From: Bosea beijingensis
GTDB lineage: Bacteria > Pseudomonadota > Alphaproteobacteria > Rhizobiales > Beijerinckiaceae
Length of the DNA stretch: 64,000 nt
Assembly (NCBI RefSeq): GCF_030758975.1
Contig: NZ_CP132359.1
Coordinates: 3,724,009 to 3,788,008, forward strand
Direction of reading: 5' to 3'
Position 1 is the stretch's first letter, and each line of letters begins with the position of its first letter. Positions 42,836-52,602 of this stretch are shown here, one piece after another. A program made the position numbers and the translations under genes. The notes under the pieces were generated by a model that saw only the letters and a program-made list of their open reading frames with translations, ran no database searches and was not told the DNA's origin.

Positions 42836-44533
42836 ATGAGCATGGCCAAGTTCCTGACCGCAGCCGCGCTTGCGCTGCTGCCCCTCCCCGCGCAGGCCCA
42901 GCGGGGGGCGGATGGGGATCTCAAGATCCTCTACTGGCAGGCCGCCTCGACGCTGAACCCCTATTTGTCCGGGATCGGCAAGGAGGTCGACGCGGCGGCG
43001 CTCATCGTCGAGCCGCTCGCACGCTTCGATCCGCAGGGTACGCTGGTGCCGCTGCTGGCGGCGGAGATCCCGACCAGGGAAAATGGCGGCATCTCAGCCG
43101 ACACGACGATGATCACCTGGAAGCTGCGGCCCGGCGTAAAATGGGCCGATGGCAGCGCCTTCACGGCCAAGGACGTGCTCTTCACCTGGAAATACTGCAC
43201 GGCGCCGGGCGCGGGCTGTGCCGCCTCGAACTCCTTCGACGGCATCAAGGACATCGTCGCCAAGGACGACCTGACGATCGAGATCCAGTTCGCGCAGCCG
43301 ACGCCCTACCCTTACGTGCCGTTCGTCAGTTCGACGACGCCGGTGCTGCAGGAAGCGCAGTTCAAGGACTGCATGGGCGCCAAGATCGCCTCCTGCACCA
43401 CGCAGAACTTCGCACCGATCGGCACCGGCCCCTACAAGGTCAAGGAGTTCAAGCCGAACGACGTCGTCATCTACACGATGAACACCGCCTATCGCGAAGC
43501 CGGCAAGCCGCATTTCTCCGGCGTAACGATCAAGGGCGGCGGCGACCCGATGTCCTCGGCGCGGGCCGTCTTCGAGACGGGAGAAACCGACTACGCCTGG
43601 AATCTGATGCTGGCACCCGACGTCATGGCCAAGCTGACCTCCACAGGCAAGGCACGGACGGTGACGGCCCACGGCACGATGGTCGAATTCCTGTTCCTCA
43701 ACCTGACCGATCCATCCTCGGATCTGGGCGACAAGCGCTCGACCGTGGCGGGCGGCCCGAACAAGATCCTGAGCGACATCCGCGTGCGCAAGGCGCTCTC
43801 TCTCGCCATCGATCGCGCCGAGATCGCCGAGGTTCTCTATGGGGACCAGGGCAAGGCGACCTGCAATGTCGTGCCGGCGCCCGCCCAGTATGTCTCGACC
43901 GCCAATGATAGCTGCCTGAAGCCTAATGTCGCGGCGGCCAAGGCCCTGCTGGACGAGGCCGGCTGGAAGCCCGGCGCCGACGGGGTCCGCGAGAAGGGCG
44001 GACAGAAACTGCGGCTGTCCTTCCTGACCTCTACCAGCGGCGTCCGTCAGGACACCCAGGCCATGCTGAAGGAGTATTGGAAGACTCTCGGCGTCGCCGT
44101 CGACCTGCGCAATGTCAGCGCATCTGTGTTCTTCGGCGGCGATGCCGGCAATCCGGATACGCGGCAGAAATTCTATGCCGATATCGAGATGTACACCGAC
44201 AACTCGAAGGGCCTCGACCAGGAACCCTACCTGAACAAATGGACCTGCGCGGCGATCCCCTCCCCGGCCACGCAATGGCAGGGCAGCAACATGCCGCGTT
44301 ACTGCTCGCAGGACTACGACAACCTGTCGAAGACGGTTCGGAAGACCGACGGGATCACGGAGCGCGCCGATCTGGCGCGCAAGATGAACGACATGCTGGT
44401 GCAGTCCTACTCCGTCATCCCGCTCGTTCACCGCGGCAATATCTCGGGCGCGACGAAGTCGCTCGCCGGCGTCGCGATGAACCCCTGGGACAGCGAGCTC
44501 TGGGACGTCGGCAACTGGTCGCGTTCAAAGTAG
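42836..44533 (+). CDS. Oligopeptide-type ABC substrate-binding protein (family 5)
   Basis: A 565-residue periplasmic protein. AGGAG precedes ATG at 42836; the signal peptide is MAKFLTAAALALLPLPAQAQ. Family features are LYWQAASTLNPYLS, VKWADGSAFTAKDVLFTWKY and GTGPYKVKEFKPND. It is the binding protein for the permeases at 37895-39803, from which it is separated by the regulator/oxidoreductase operon. A strong terminator follows at 44550. Confidence 0.9.
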   Translation: MSMAKFLTAAALALLPLPAQAQRGADGDLKILYWQAASTLNPYLSGIGKEVDAAALIVEPLARFDPQGTLVPLLAAEIPTRENGGISADTTMITWKLRPGVKWADGSAFTAKDVLFTWKYCTAPGAGCAASNSFDGIKDIVAKDDLTIEIQFAQPTPYPYVPFVSSTTPVLQEAQFKDCMGAKIASCTTQNFAPIGTGPYKVKEFKPNDVVIYTMNTAYREAGKPHFSGVTIKGGGDPMSSARAVFETGETDYAWNLMLAPDVMAKLTSTGKARTVTAHGTMVEFLFLNLTDPSSDLGDKRSTVAGGPNKILSDIRVRKALSLAIDRAEIAEVLYGDQGKATCNVVPAPAQYVSTANDSCLKPNVAAAKALLDEAGWKPGADGVREKGGQKLRLSFLTSTSGVRQDTQAMLKEYWKTLGVAVDLRNVSASVFFGGDAGNPDTRQKFYADIEMYTDNSKGLDQEPYLNKWTCAAIPSPATQWQGSNMPRYCSQDYDNLSKTVRKTDGITERADLARKMNDMLVQSYSVIPLVHRGNISGATKSLAGVAMNPWDSELWDVGNWSRSK

Positions 44534-44549
44534 GGCGATCGGCCATTCC

Positions 44550-44583
44550 GCGGCTCGGGCGGCAGAGCCCGAGCCGCATTTTG
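44550..44583 (+). terminator. Rho-independent terminator after the binding-protein gene
   Basis: A perfect 11-base-pair stem (GCGGCTCGGGC / GCCCGAGCCGC) with the loop GGCAGA is followed by ATTTTG. It begins 17 bases after the stop codon. Confidence 0.85.
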
Positions 44584-44757
44584 ATGCGCGTTGCCCCGGT
44601 AGCCCTGAGCGCAGCGCTACCCATTACCAGATTTTCCTAGAGCATCTGACGTTCGAAACGACCCGGCCCGCCGACGACCACAGTGCTTATACTCGGCTGG
44701 TGAGCTAAGCGGTTCGGCGGCGAATATTGCCTCATCCGCCTGAGTCATCGGTCGTTT

Positions 44758-45360
44758 TTGCTGTATCGAACGATGCCGCCTCGAGCCCCACGCGCTTGCG
44801 GACTGCTCAAGCCGGTTAAGCTCCGCAGGCAGCTCGCGCTTGTGACCAAGTCGCAGGGCGCGCTGAATGCCGTCTATCCGCGCGCCTTCGACATCTCGCA
44901 GAACACGCGAACGAGCACGTCCGGCACCATCGAGCTGTATGCCCGGCTCCAGAAGTCGACGCGCGGCATGGGCTGCTCCGCCAATACGCTGCTGGGGGTG
45001 ACCGAGACCGTCAACCAGACGCTGGCCACCACGCCCGGTCCGGCCGGATCCGCCGAGGCTGCGCTCCTCCTGCTCTCGCAGGGCATGGCGTCTGTTACGT
45101 TGCGTGGAGAAGAACTGAACTCGGTCATGGAGCAGGCGCCCCACCTCGCCCAGTTGATCGCGGACGGCATGGGCATCCCCATCGGCTCGCTCTAGACCTA
45201 TGCCGAGCACGGCAAGATCACGACCAAGGTCATCATCGACGCGGCAAGGTCCCAGCGGAAGGGAACCGACGACGACTCCGCCAAGATCGCCACGACGGCG
45301 GGCCAGGGCTTCACCGTCATCGGCAACGCCATGGTCGGGCGGATCAGGCCTCCGGAAAAC
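44758..45360 (+). pseudogene. Phage tail tape-measure protein fragment, broken by a stop codon
   Basis: The frame encodes a tape-measure-like segment (SGTIELYARLQKSTRGM, LLGVTETVNQTLA, GSAEAALLLLSQGMASVTL, RGEELNSVMEQAPHLAQLIA). A TAG at 45193-45195 interrupts it, yet the same frame continues afterwards with recognisable family sequence (TYAEHGKITTKVIIDAA, AGQGFTVIGNAMVGRI), so the stop is a mutation inside a former gene. Both ends are missing: real tape-measure proteins have many hundreds of residues. It is the clearest trace of a lost prophage in this region. Confidence 0.75.
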
Positions 45361-45594
45361 TTCGTAACCGCCGTCCCGGTCTTTGAAGATCACCGAGGAT
45401 AAGCACGGTCAACGCAGCGTCAGCAGCCTCGAGAAGCTGATCAGAAGCGCCTTGCCGCGGCCGCGATCAGCCGCCTTGAAGGGCAGAAGGGAAACAACGA
45501 CCCAAACCCAAACGGGTGAATGTCCCAAACCGGCCAAATCGCCGAAAATCAGGGATGCAAAGCAATGGCTTGCGAAACGAGACTCGGCGGCGAA

Positions 45595-45619
45595 TGGCGC
45601 TCCCTAGGGGATACGCACC
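45595..45619 (-). other. tRNA 3'-end-like segment, possible attachment-site scar
   Basis: Read on the minus strand the segment ends TAGGGAGCGCCA, as a tRNA acceptor stem plus CCA would, and places T54, C56, G57 and C61 correctly for a T-loop. Two T-loop positions differ from consensus (55 and 58) and only part of the T-stem pairs, so it is not a functional tRNA. Many phages leave such 3'-end copies. It lies about 235 bases from the tape-measure fragment. The call is tentative. Confidence 0.35.
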
Positions 45620-45673
45620 TATAACAACAATAAATAAACAAAATCAAATACTTACAAGTTATCTTGATTTCAA

Positions 45674-45709
45674 TTCATACCATCATTCCTACCATAATTC
45701 ATACCATAA
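45674..45709. repeat. Three tandem 12-base repeats in an AT-rich patch
   Basis: Units TTCATACCATCA, TTCCTACCATAA and TTCATACCATAA follow one another exactly in a locally AT-rich stretch (about 45620-45725) quite unlike the surrounding GC-rich DNA. Such iterated words serve as protein-binding arrays, for example integrase arm sites. No gene could be supported in 45360-46200. Confidence 0.6.
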
Positions 45710-46201
45710 GGTAGCTACTCATTTTTGGGGCGTTGAACGTCCTCCGATCAAAGGCCACTGCTCGTACAGCCGCAGCGAACGGGTATTGATCGAGCTTATG
45801 ATCATTACCGCAGCAATAGGGTCGCGGATGCGAGCGGCGCACTCATGGTAGAGCCCGAGGTTGCGCTGATCTTCTTGCAGGGCGTGGAAGCCCTGCTCGT
45901 ATTCCAGCAAGATAGCTGGGCATGGGCCTTGATCAGCCGGATCGGACGAGGGCCGGATCCCGAGAAAAGCTTACCAATCTCGTCCGCCGCGAGATCGAGA
46001 TAGCTTGCCGGATCGATGGCGAGGTCCGCCGCCACCCAGGACGTTGAAGGCCCGCTTTCGGACGGTGCGATGACATCGGCGTCCGCCGCTGAGCTTGGCC
46101 TTAACCCGACTCGGATACCGTCGCGTTCCTGGCAATCCAATTCGCAGAGGCATAACAAGCCAAGGCTTGGATGCAAATAAGCCATTGATCGGCTCGACAC
46201 G

Positions 46202-46227
46202 GGAACTTTCGCTTGAGACGAACGGTT
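46202..46227 (+). promoter_or_regulatory. Candidate EcfG-type promoter upstream of ku
   Basis: GGAAC (46202-46206) and GGTT (46224-46227) are separated by 17 bases, close to the general-stress pattern GGAAC-N16/17-NGTT, 39 bases before the ku start. One of several such matches between 46 and 62 kb. Confidence 0.45.
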
Positions 46228-46266
46228 TTTCATCCGCAATCCCTGCTCTGATGCGAGGCTGACGAC

Positions 46267-47136
46267 ATGGCGCCGCGCGCAATCTGGAAAGGCGTCTTCA
46301 AGGTCGCCGAAGTCACCTGCCCGGTGGCACTCTACACTGCCGCCTCAACCGGCGAGCGCATCTCCTTCCACACTCTGAATCGCAAGACCGGCAACCGAGT
46401 GCATCGCCAGTTCATCGATGAGGTCACCGGGAAGCCGGTCGAGAAGGATGATCAGGTCAAGGGCTACGATCGCGGCGATGGCGACTACATCGTGCTCGAG
46501 CCGGAGGAGATCGCCGAGGCCACGCCAGAAAGCGACAAGGTCCTCGACGTCGCGACCTTCCTGCCCTGCGACGAGATCGACGACCTGTTCTTCGACCGAC
46601 CCTATTACGTGACGCCGAGCACGCCGATCGCGACCGAGGCCTTCATCCTGATCCGCGACGTCATGGCGAGCCGCAAGACAGCAGCCCTGGCGCGGACCGT
46701 GATCTTCCGGCGGATGCGCTCGATCCTGATACGGCCGCATGAAACCGGCTTGATCGCGACGACGCTCAATTTCGACTACGAGGTCCGCCCGGCGGAAAGC
46801 GCCTTCGACGACATCCCGAAGCTAAAGATCGAAGGCGAGATGTTGGAACTCGCCGAGCACATCATCCGCACCAAAGCTGGCCGCTTCGACCCCAAGGCTT
46901 TCGACGACCGCTACGAGACTGCGCTGGCAGAACTGGTCAAGGCGAAGATCGAAGGACGCAAGATCAAGCCGGTGAAGCGGCCGGAGCCGGCGAAGGTGGT
47001 CAATCTTCTCGATGCTCTCAGACAGAGCGCCAAGAGCAGTCAAGGCGATGGCAAATCGGCTGACAAACCCGCCAAGAAGCGAAAATCCGCCCGCAAGACG
47101 GCCGCGAAGACCGAACCACAGCGGAAGGCGAGCTGA
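46267..47136 (+). CDS. ku: Ku protein, non-homologous end joining (copy 1)
   Basis: A 289-residue Ku protein that binds DNA ends as a homodimeric ring and recruits LigD. The start MAPRAIWKGVFKVAEVTCPVALYTAAS and the HTLNRKTGNRVHRQFID region are typical. The C-terminus (from about residue 250) is Lys-rich (KKRKSARKTAAKTEPQRK), an extension linked to DNA and LigD binding. Its stop TGA abuts the stop of the opposing ku gene, the two forming TGATCA. Confidence 0.95.
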   Translation: MAPRAIWKGVFKVAEVTCPVALYTAASTGERISFHTLNRKTGNRVHRQFIDEVTGKPVEKDDQVKGYDRGDGDYIVLEPEEIAEATPESDKVLDVATFLPCDEIDDLFFDRPYYVTPSTPIATEAFILIRDVMASRKTAALARTVIFRRMRSILIRPHETGLIATTLNFDYEVRPAESAFDDIPKLKIEGEMLELAEHIIRTKAGRFDPKAFDDRYETALAELVKAKIEGRKIKPVKRPEPAKVVNLLDALRQSAKSSQGDGKSADKPAKKRKSARKTAAKTEPQRKAS

Positions 47137-47922
47137 TCACTTCCGCGGTTCGAGGCTGCGCTTGAGCGCATCCATGATGCTGATGACATTGCCCTCGCTG
47201 GCGGCAGGCTTGGTTTTCCGGGCCGGCTTGCGGCCTTTCTGCTTGGCCTTGATGAGATCGAGCAGTTCGTCCTGGACAGGGTCCTGCGCAAGCTCCGGCG
47301 ACCAGTCCTTCGTGCGCGAGGTGATCAGCTTCTCCATGAGCGCGCGCATGTTGGGCTCGCACTTCGCCTTCCTGATATCAGCGAAATAATCCTTCTCGTC
47401 GCGGACCTCGTCGCCATAGCGCAAGGTCCATAACACAATGCCCCTGTCGCGCGGCTCCAACAGGACGGCCCGCTCGCGCCGGTAAAGCACGACGCGGGAG
47501 ATGCCAACCGTCTTCGTCGCCTTCATCGCCTCGCGGATGACCGAAAACGCCTCGTCGCCGATCTTGCCGTCCGGCACGAGGTAATGCGGCGTGTCGTACC
47601 AGATCCAGCCGACGGAGGAGCGCGGCGCGAACAGCTCGATATCGATCGTGCGCGTGCTCTCCAGCGCGACGGCGTCGAGCTCGTCATCCTCGAGCATGAC
47701 GTAGTCGTCATCCCCCTTGGGGTAGCCCTTGACCTCGTCGGCATCGGCGACCGGCTTGCCGGTGACGGCGTCGACGAAGCGGCTCTGGATGCGGTGCCCT
47801 GTCTTGCGGTTGAGCGTGTGAAAGCGGACCTTCTCGCTTTCGGAGCGCGCTGGCGTCATCGCGACGGGGCAAGTCACGAGCGAGAGTTTGAGATAGCCTT
47901 TCCAGAATGTTCGCTGCGCCAT
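47137..47922 (-). CDS. ku: Ku protein, non-homologous end joining (copy 2)
   Basis: A 261-residue Ku protein starting MAQRTFWKGYLKLSLVTCPVAM at 47922. It shares the HTLNRKTGHRIQSRFVDA core with copy 1 but is clearly diverged and has a short, moderately basic tail (KAKQKGRKPARKTKPA). It lies 73 bases downstream of ligD on the same strand. Several Hyphomicrobiales carry multiple ku genes; heterodimer formation is possible. Confidence 0.95.
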   Translation of the reverse strand: MAQRTFWKGYLKLSLVTCPVAMTPARSESEKVRFHTLNRKTGHRIQSRFVDAVTGKPVADADEVKGYPKGDDDYVMLEDDELDAVALESTRTIDIELFAPRSSVGWIWYDTPHYLVPDGKIGDEAFSVIREAMKATKTVGISRVVLYRRERAVLLEPRDRGIVLWTLRYGDEVRDEKDYFADIRKAKCEPNMRALMEKLITSRTKDWSPELAQDPVQDELLDLIKAKQKGRKPARKTKPAASEGNVISIMDALKRSLEPRK

Positions 47923-47995
47923 GGAAGCCTCTCCCATCGGACGCGAAACGCATCGACGGCCGATCCGTTCCGATGCTGCGAAGCGCCAGTGCCAG

Positions 47996-50617
47996 TCAGG
48001 AGCGGCCGAGCTTTTTGATCGCCTCCGCCAAGGGCCGCTCGGCTTCGTCATAATCCGCCCAGGCCTTGCTTGCCGCCAGCAGCTTCGGAACTGTGCGGAT
48101 GGTATAGCGGGCGGGATCTAGGCCCGTTTTCACCTGCGGCCAGGTCAACGGCATCGAGGCATGCGCTCCCGGTCGGGCGCGGGGCGACAAGGGTGCGACC
48201 GCCGTCGCCATACGGTCGTTGCGGAGATAATCGAGGAAGATGCGCCCCTGGCGCAGGCGCTTGGCCATGTTGACGACATAAAGCTCGGGCTCGGCGGCAG
48301 CGATCTCCGCGCAGACGCGGCGCGCGAAATCCTTGGCTGCCGGCCAGTCCGGGCCGCCCCGGCGGGGCTTTTCCAGCGGCGTCACGACATGCAGCCCCTT
48401 GCCGCCGGTGGTCTTGCAGAAACTGACGAGGCCGAGAGCATCAAGCCGCTCCTTCATCGTCTTGGCCGCCGCGATCACGGCGTCGAAAGGAACGCCCGGT
48501 CCAGGATCGAGATCGAAGACCAGCCGCCCGGGAATTTCCGGCTCCCCCGGCCGGCAGTTCCATGGATGCAGCTCGATCCCGCCGATCTGGGCGGTTGCGA
48601 TCAAAGCCTCGATCCGGTCGATCTGGAGATAGGATTTCTTGTCGCCGGATATCTTCGCGAGTTCGAACAGGCTCGACGTGCCGAGGCCGGCATGGCGCTG
48701 GAAGAAGACCTCGCCCTCGATCCCATCGGGTGCCCGCAATAGCGAACAGGGCCGGCCCTGGATATGCGGCAGCAGCCAGGGCCCGACGGCTTCGAAATAG
48801 TGTGCGAGGTCGAGCTTCGTGACGGGCTTGCCATCCTCGGCATCGGGCCAGAGCGGCTTGTCGGGCTTGGACAGGGGCACGCCCAGGATATCGATCCGTC
48901 CGCCACGTCGCGGCGCGGGCTTGGGCGGTTCTGTTTTCTCTGGTGGCGCCGGCAAATCGGTCTCGACCTCCGCCGCCGGCTTGTCCTCTCGCAAGTCTTT
49001 GAAGGCGGCCTGCCGAACCATGCCGTCCCCGGTCCAGCCGGCAAATTCGATCTCGGCGACGAGGACGGGCTCGACCCAATGCACCCCCGGAGCTCGCCGG
49101 GGCGCGCCCTTACCGGTGAAGGGGGAGGTCTTGGCCTCGCGTTCTTTCAGGTGCGGCAGCAGCTTCTCGACCGTGGCCGCGCCATAGCCCGTGCCGACCC
49201 GGCCGATATAGATGAAATGCGGACCGCGATGGACGCCGACAAGCAGCGAGCGGAATTTACCGGCCGTGGTCGCCCAGCCGCCGATGACGACCTCATGGCC
49301 CGCACGGCATTTCGCCTTGGTCCAGCTATCGCTGCGCCCGGAAACATAAGGCACGTCGCCGCGCTTCGAGACGATGCCTTCGAGCGAGAGGCGGCAGGCG
49401 GATTTCAGAACGGCGTCGCCGCCGGTTTCGAAATGCTCGACATAGCGCAAGGTGACGCTATCGGCCGCGTCGTCCAGCAGCGCCTCCAGCCTTTGCTTGC
49501 GGGCGAGAAGAGGTTGCTCGCGCCAATCCTCACCGTCGAGGAACAGCAAATCGAAGGCGAAGAAGACGAGGTTTTCGGTTTGCTCCTCGGATAGCGCCGC
49601 CTGCAAAGCGGCGAAATCCGGCGCGCCACGGTCGTCGAGCGCGACGATCTCGCCGTCGATGACGCAGTCCGGCAGGCCCTTGAACGCCTTGGCCACGGCC
49701 CCGAACCTCTTCGTCCAGTCGAGCCCCTTGCGCGTCTTCAATGTGACCTTGCCGGCAGCAACACGCGCCTGGATGCGATAGCCGTCGAATTTGATCTCAT
49801 GGACCCAGCCGCTGCCCGCCGGCGGCCGCTCGACGCTCCGGCAGAGCTGAGGTGCGATGAAATCCGGCAGGTCGGCCGCTGCAGCGCGGCGCGCTTTCGG
49901 GGTTCGGCTTGCAGCACTGGCTTGTGCCGGCTTGCCGTCGCGCGCCTGCGCCGCCAGGCCCTGTTTGTTGTCCCAGACGGCATCGGCCTCGACGGCCTGC
50001 TCGCCCATCAGGAAAGGCTTGGGCGACCGGCCGCGCCCGGCCGCGATCGCCTTCATCGTCCGACCTGAGGCCACCGAGGCATCGGTTTTCAGGACCGCAT
50101 CACCATCGGAATCGACCGCGTGGTCGTCGCGATGCTTGATCAGGAGCCAGTTGGTGCGCTTGCCGCCGTCGCGGTCATGCTTCATGCGCACCAGTACGAA
50201 GCTACCCTGCAGCCGCTTGCCATCTAGCGTGAACTTGAGGTCGCCCTTTTCGAGCTGACGCTGGGCGCTGAGCTTGCCCTCCGGCTTCCAGTAGCCACGA
50301 TCCCAAAGCTGGACGGTGCCGCCGCCATATTGGCCCTTCGGGATCGTCCCTTCGAAATCGCCATAGGCGAGCGGGTGGTCTTCGACCTCGACGGCGAGGC
50401 GCTTGTCGCCGGGGTCAAGCGACGGCCCCCTGGTCACGGCCCAGGACTTGAAGACCCCGTCCAGCTCCAGGCGCAGGTCGTAATGCAGCCGCGTCGCATC
50501 ATGCTTCTGGATGACGAAGCGCAGCCGGTTTGAAGGAGCCACCGCGATCGCGTCGCTCGGCTCCTTCGTCTTCTCGAAATCGCGCTTGGCGCGATAGGCT
50601 TGCAGCTTGCCGGCCAA
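47996..50617 (-). CDS. ligD: Multifunctional ATP-dependent DNA ligase LigD
   Basis: An 873-residue end-joining enzyme with three modules in the order phosphoesterase-ligase-polymerase. The 3'-phosphoesterase (about 30-170) has [18 protein letters not shown]; the ligase (about 255-560) has catalytic Lys276 in EIKFDGY and DGEIVALDD; the primase-like polymerase (about 580-873) has the metal site FDLDPGPG and the [11 protein letters not shown] nucleotide pocket. Long Pro/Lys/Ala linkers separate them. It stands between a stress SDR and ku copy 2 on one strand. Confidence 0.95.
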   Translation of the reverse strand: MAGKLQAYRAKRDFEKTKEPSDAIAVAPSNRLRFVIQKHDATRLHYDLRLELDGVFKSWAVTRGPSLDPGDKRLAVEVEDHPLAYGDFEGTIPKGQYGGGTVQLWDRGYWKPEGKLSAQRQLEKGDLKFTLDGKRLQGSFVLVRMKHDRDGGKRTNWLLIKHRDDHAVDSDGDAVLKTDASVASGRTMKAIAAGRGRSPKPFLMGEQAVEADAVWDNKQGLAAQARDGKPAQASAASRTPKARRAAAADLPDFIAPQLCRSVERPPAGSGWVHEIKFDGYRIQARVAAGKVTLKTRKGLDWTKRFGAVAKAFKGLPDCVIDGEIVALDDRGAPDFAALQAALSEEQTENLVFFAFDLLFLDGEDWREQPLLARKQRLEALLDDAADSVTLRYVEHFETGGDAVLKSACRLSLEGIVSKRGDVPYVSGRSDSWTKAKCRAGHEVVIGGWATTAGKFRSLLVGVHRGPHFIYIGRVGTGYGAATVEKLLPHLKEREAKTSPFTGKGAPRRAPGVHWVEPVLVAEIEFAGWTGDGMVRQAAFKDLREDKPAAEVETDLPAPPEKTEPPKPAPRRGGRIDILGVPLSKPDKPLWPDAEDGKPVTKLDLAHYFEAVGPWLLPHIQGRPCSLLRAPDGIEGEVFFQRHAGLGTSSLFELAKISGDKKSYLQIDRIEALIATAQIGGIELHPWNCRPGEPEIPGRLVFDLDPGPGVPFDAVIAAAKTMKERLDALGLVSFCKTTGGKGLHVVTPLEKPRRGGPDWPAAKDFARRVCAEIAAAEPELYVVNMAKRLRQGRIFLDYLRNDRMATAVAPLSPRARPGAHASMPLTWPQVKTGLDPARYTIRTVPKLLAASKAWADYDEAERPLAEAIKKLGRS

Positions 50618-50643
50618 GGGCCTGCCCTCGTCTTGGGGTTGGC

Positions 50644-51501
50644 TCAGATGATCGGCCGGCCGCCGGTGACCGCGATGGTCGCGCCCGAGACATAGCTGGA
50701 GAGCGGATCGGCCAGCATGACATAGGCCGTCGCCAGTTCGGCTGGCTGGCCGGGGCGCTGCATCGGGACCTGCTTGCCGAATTGGCTGACGCTCTCAGGC
50801 GGCAGGGTCGACGGAATCAAAGGCGTCCAGATCGGCCCCGGCGCGACCGCATTGGCGCGGATATCCTTGTCGGCGAGCAGTTGTGCGAGCCCGCCGGTGA
50901 AATTCTGGATGGCGCCCTTGGTCGCCGCATAGGCGAGCAGGCTTGGATTCGGCTTGTCCGCGTTCACCGAGGCCGTGTTGATGATGCAGGAGCCCGGCTT
51001 CATATGGGGAACGGCGGCCTTCGTCAGGTAGAACATCGCGTGGATGTTTACCGCGAAGGTAAGCTGCCATTCTTCGTCCGAAATCTCGTCGATGGTGTCG
51101 AAGCTCGCCTGATGCGCGGCGTTGTTGACGAGGATGTCGATGCAGCCGAACTCATCGAGGGCCCGCCTGACGATGGCACGGCAATGGGCGGGGTGCTGGA
51201 TATCGCCGGGCATCAGCACAGCCTTCTGCCCGGCCTTCGTAATCCAGTCGGCCGTCTCGGCCGCATCCTCGTCCTCGTTGAGATAGGAGACCAGAACATC
51301 CGCCCCCTCGCGCGCGAAGGCGATGGCGACGGCCCTGCCGATGCCGCTGTCGCCGCCGGTGATGACGGCGCGCTTGCCCCTGAGCCTCCCCGAGCCGACA
51401 TAGCTCGTCTCGCCATGATCGGGCCGCGGCGTCATCGCGGCGGTCTTGCCCGGCATGGGCTGTCGCTGTTCCGGGAAGGGTGGCTCGAAACGCGCGGTCA
51501 T
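50644..51501 (-). CDS. SDR-family oxidoreductase of the YhdF/YghA stress type
   Basis: A 285-residue SDR with a roughly 40-residue N-terminal extension ([38 protein letters not shown]) typical of the glucose/ribitol-dehydrogenase-like stress subgroup. The cofactor loop is TGGDSGIG, followed by NNAA and the catalytic YAATK. It lies between the DUF3008 gene and ligD, with 26 bases to ligD. Relatives are induced by stress; the substrate is unknown. Confidence 0.85.
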   Translation of the reverse strand: MTARFEPPFPEQRQPMPGKTAAMTPRPDHGETSYVGSGRLRGKRAVITGGDSGIGRAVAIAFAREGADVLVSYLNEDEDAAETADWITKAGQKAVLMPGDIQHPAHCRAIVRRALDEFGCIDILVNNAAHQASFDTIDEISDEEWQLTFAVNIHAMFYLTKAAVPHMKPGSCIINTASVNADKPNPSLLAYAATKGAIQNFTGGLAQLLADKDIRANAVAPGPIWTPLIPSTLPPESVSQFGKQVPMQRPGQPAELATAYVMLADPLSSYVSGATIAVTGGRPII

Positions 51502-51549
51502 GGCGACTCTCCTGCTTGCGGAAGCCGGTCGAGCCTCCGTCCGGTGTTG

Positions 51550-51738
51550 TCAGTGCTTGGAGGCGTGCTCCGGTTTGCCCTCGCGCTTGGTCGAAGCCAT
51601 CTTCTCCAGCTCGGTCTCGCTCATCGATTTCTCCATCGATTTCGAGGCGCCCTTGAGCTCGCTCTTCTTCATGTCGCCGCGCTTGGCCGCCAATGCGGCG
51701 CCCGCGGCCTTCTGCTGTGCGGCTGATTTTGCAGGCAT
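51550..51738 (-). CDS. DUF3008-family small protein
   Basis: A 62-residue hydrophilic protein starting MPAKSAAQQKAAGAALAAKR after a GGAGGAG ribosome site. KGASKSMEKSMSE and MASTKREGKPEH are hallmarks of the DUF3008 family. It is predicted to be small, basic and largely helical or disordered. It lies in the stress operon upstream of the SDR. Function is unknown. Confidence 0.85.
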   Translation of the reverse strand: MPAKSAAQQKAAGAALAAKRGDMKKSELKGASKSMEKSMSETELEKMASTKREGKPEHASKH

Positions 51739-51749
51739 GGTCTCCTCCT

Positions 51750-52127
51750 TCACTGGGATGAACGGGTGACGGCCTCGATCTTGTTGCCGTCTGGATCGAA
51801 CACGAACGCCCCGAAATAATGGGCGTCGTATTCGGAACGCAGGCCAGGCGGCCCGGCATCATGGCCGCCATGGGCGAGTGCGGTGCGGTGGAAGGTCTCG
51901 ACGAGCTCGCGCCGGCCGACCGCGAACGCGACATGCATGCCGTTGCCGCGCGTCGCCGGGCGGCCATCGAGCGGAGTCTCGATGCTGAACAGGATGCTCG
52001 CCACGCCGTAATCGGCCGAGTGCTCGTCGTTGTGCAGCAGCCGCAAGCCGATGCAGCCGAGGACATTGTCGTAGAAGGCTCGGGCACGCGCGATATCGTT
52101 GGTACCGACGGAGACGTGGTCGATCAT
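51750..52127 (-). CDS. VOC-superfamily (glyoxalase-like) protein
   Basis: A 125-residue single-domain VOC protein: MIDHVSVGTNDIARARAFYD start, a His in HVAFAV and Glu in GNKIEAV as candidate metal ligands. It may be a lyase or a resistance or binding protein; the substrate is not indicated. It overlaps the acetyltransferase gene by 4 bases. Confidence 0.87.
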   Translation of the reverse strand: MIDHVSVGTNDIARARAFYDNVLGCIGLRLLHNDEHSADYGVASILFSIETPLDGRPATRGNGMHVAFAVGRRELVETFHRTALAHGGHDAGPPGLRSEYDAHYFGAFVFDPDGNKIEAVTRSSQ

Positions 52128-52438
52128 CGCCCCGCTCCATCGCGAGCGGCCAGCACGTCATGGAACTCCGGGTGCCGATGCGCCCAGTCAGCGACGAAGC
52201 TGCAGGCGGGCACGAGGCGCTGCCCGCGCTCACGCGCCAGGCGGAAGACTCCCTCGACAAGGCGCTCGCCGATGCCGCGTCCGCGAAAGGCCGCGGGCAC
52301 CTCGGTATGGGAGACGACCAGGTAGTCGTCGAGCCTGCGATAAACGGCAAAGGCCTCGCCGCCCGGAAAACTCATGACGAAGCGATTTTCGGCCGGATGA
52401 TCGGCGATCGCCCATTTCGGTTGGTCGAGCACCTGCAT
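52124..52438 (-). CDS. GNAT-family N-acetyltransferase, short YidJ-like form
   Basis: A 104-residue protein of the short GNAT branch. The acetyl-CoA loop is FRGRGIGERLVEG, with the C-terminal core PACSFVADWAHRHPEF. ATG at 52438 has AGGAAAGG upstream; a longer in-frame reading has no ribosome site and odd composition. It is first of the minus-strand series acetyltransferase, VOC, DUF3008, SDR, ligD, ku. A stress-type promoter lies upstream. Confidence 0.85.
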   Translation of the reverse strand: MQVLDQPKWAIADHPAENRFVMSFPGGEAFAVYRRLDDYLVVSHTEVPAAFRGRGIGERLVEGVFRLARERGQRLVPACSFVADWAHRHPEFHDVLAARDGAGR

Positions 52439-52474
52439 GGCCTTTCCTATCTCGATGGGGCTGATAGCGAGTCG

Positions 52475-52499
52475 AACACGCCGGCCGGCAGCAGGTTCC
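52475..52499 (-). promoter_or_regulatory. Candidate EcfG-type promoter for the GNAT-to-ku operon
   Basis: On the minus strand GGAAC (52499-52495) and TGTT (52478-52475) are 16 bases apart, 36 bases upstream of the acetyltransferase start. If real, it would drive the stress genes and possibly ligD and ku. Confidence 0.5.
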
Positions 52500-52602
52500 C
52501 GCTCGCCGGCTCGAACTGCGCGAGGTCGAGCAGCTCGCGCAGGCGAAGAATCTCGAAACGACGGTGGCGCACCGCCGCTGTCTGTTCCAAAAGTTTCGGC
52601 TC

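Noticed and set aside
45595..45619. A functional tRNA gene
   Set aside because: Only the 3' tail fits; the D-arm, anticodon arm and 5' acceptor strand are absent and two T-loop positions are wrong.
45674..45709. CRISPR array
   Set aside because: The units are 12 bases in direct tandem without spacers and there are no cas genes.
45805..46239. Minus-strand 144-codon frame upstream of ku copy 1
   Set aside because: It has no ribosome site, unusual composition and no family motif; an alternative frame over the same bases looks equally plausible. It may be decayed phage DNA.
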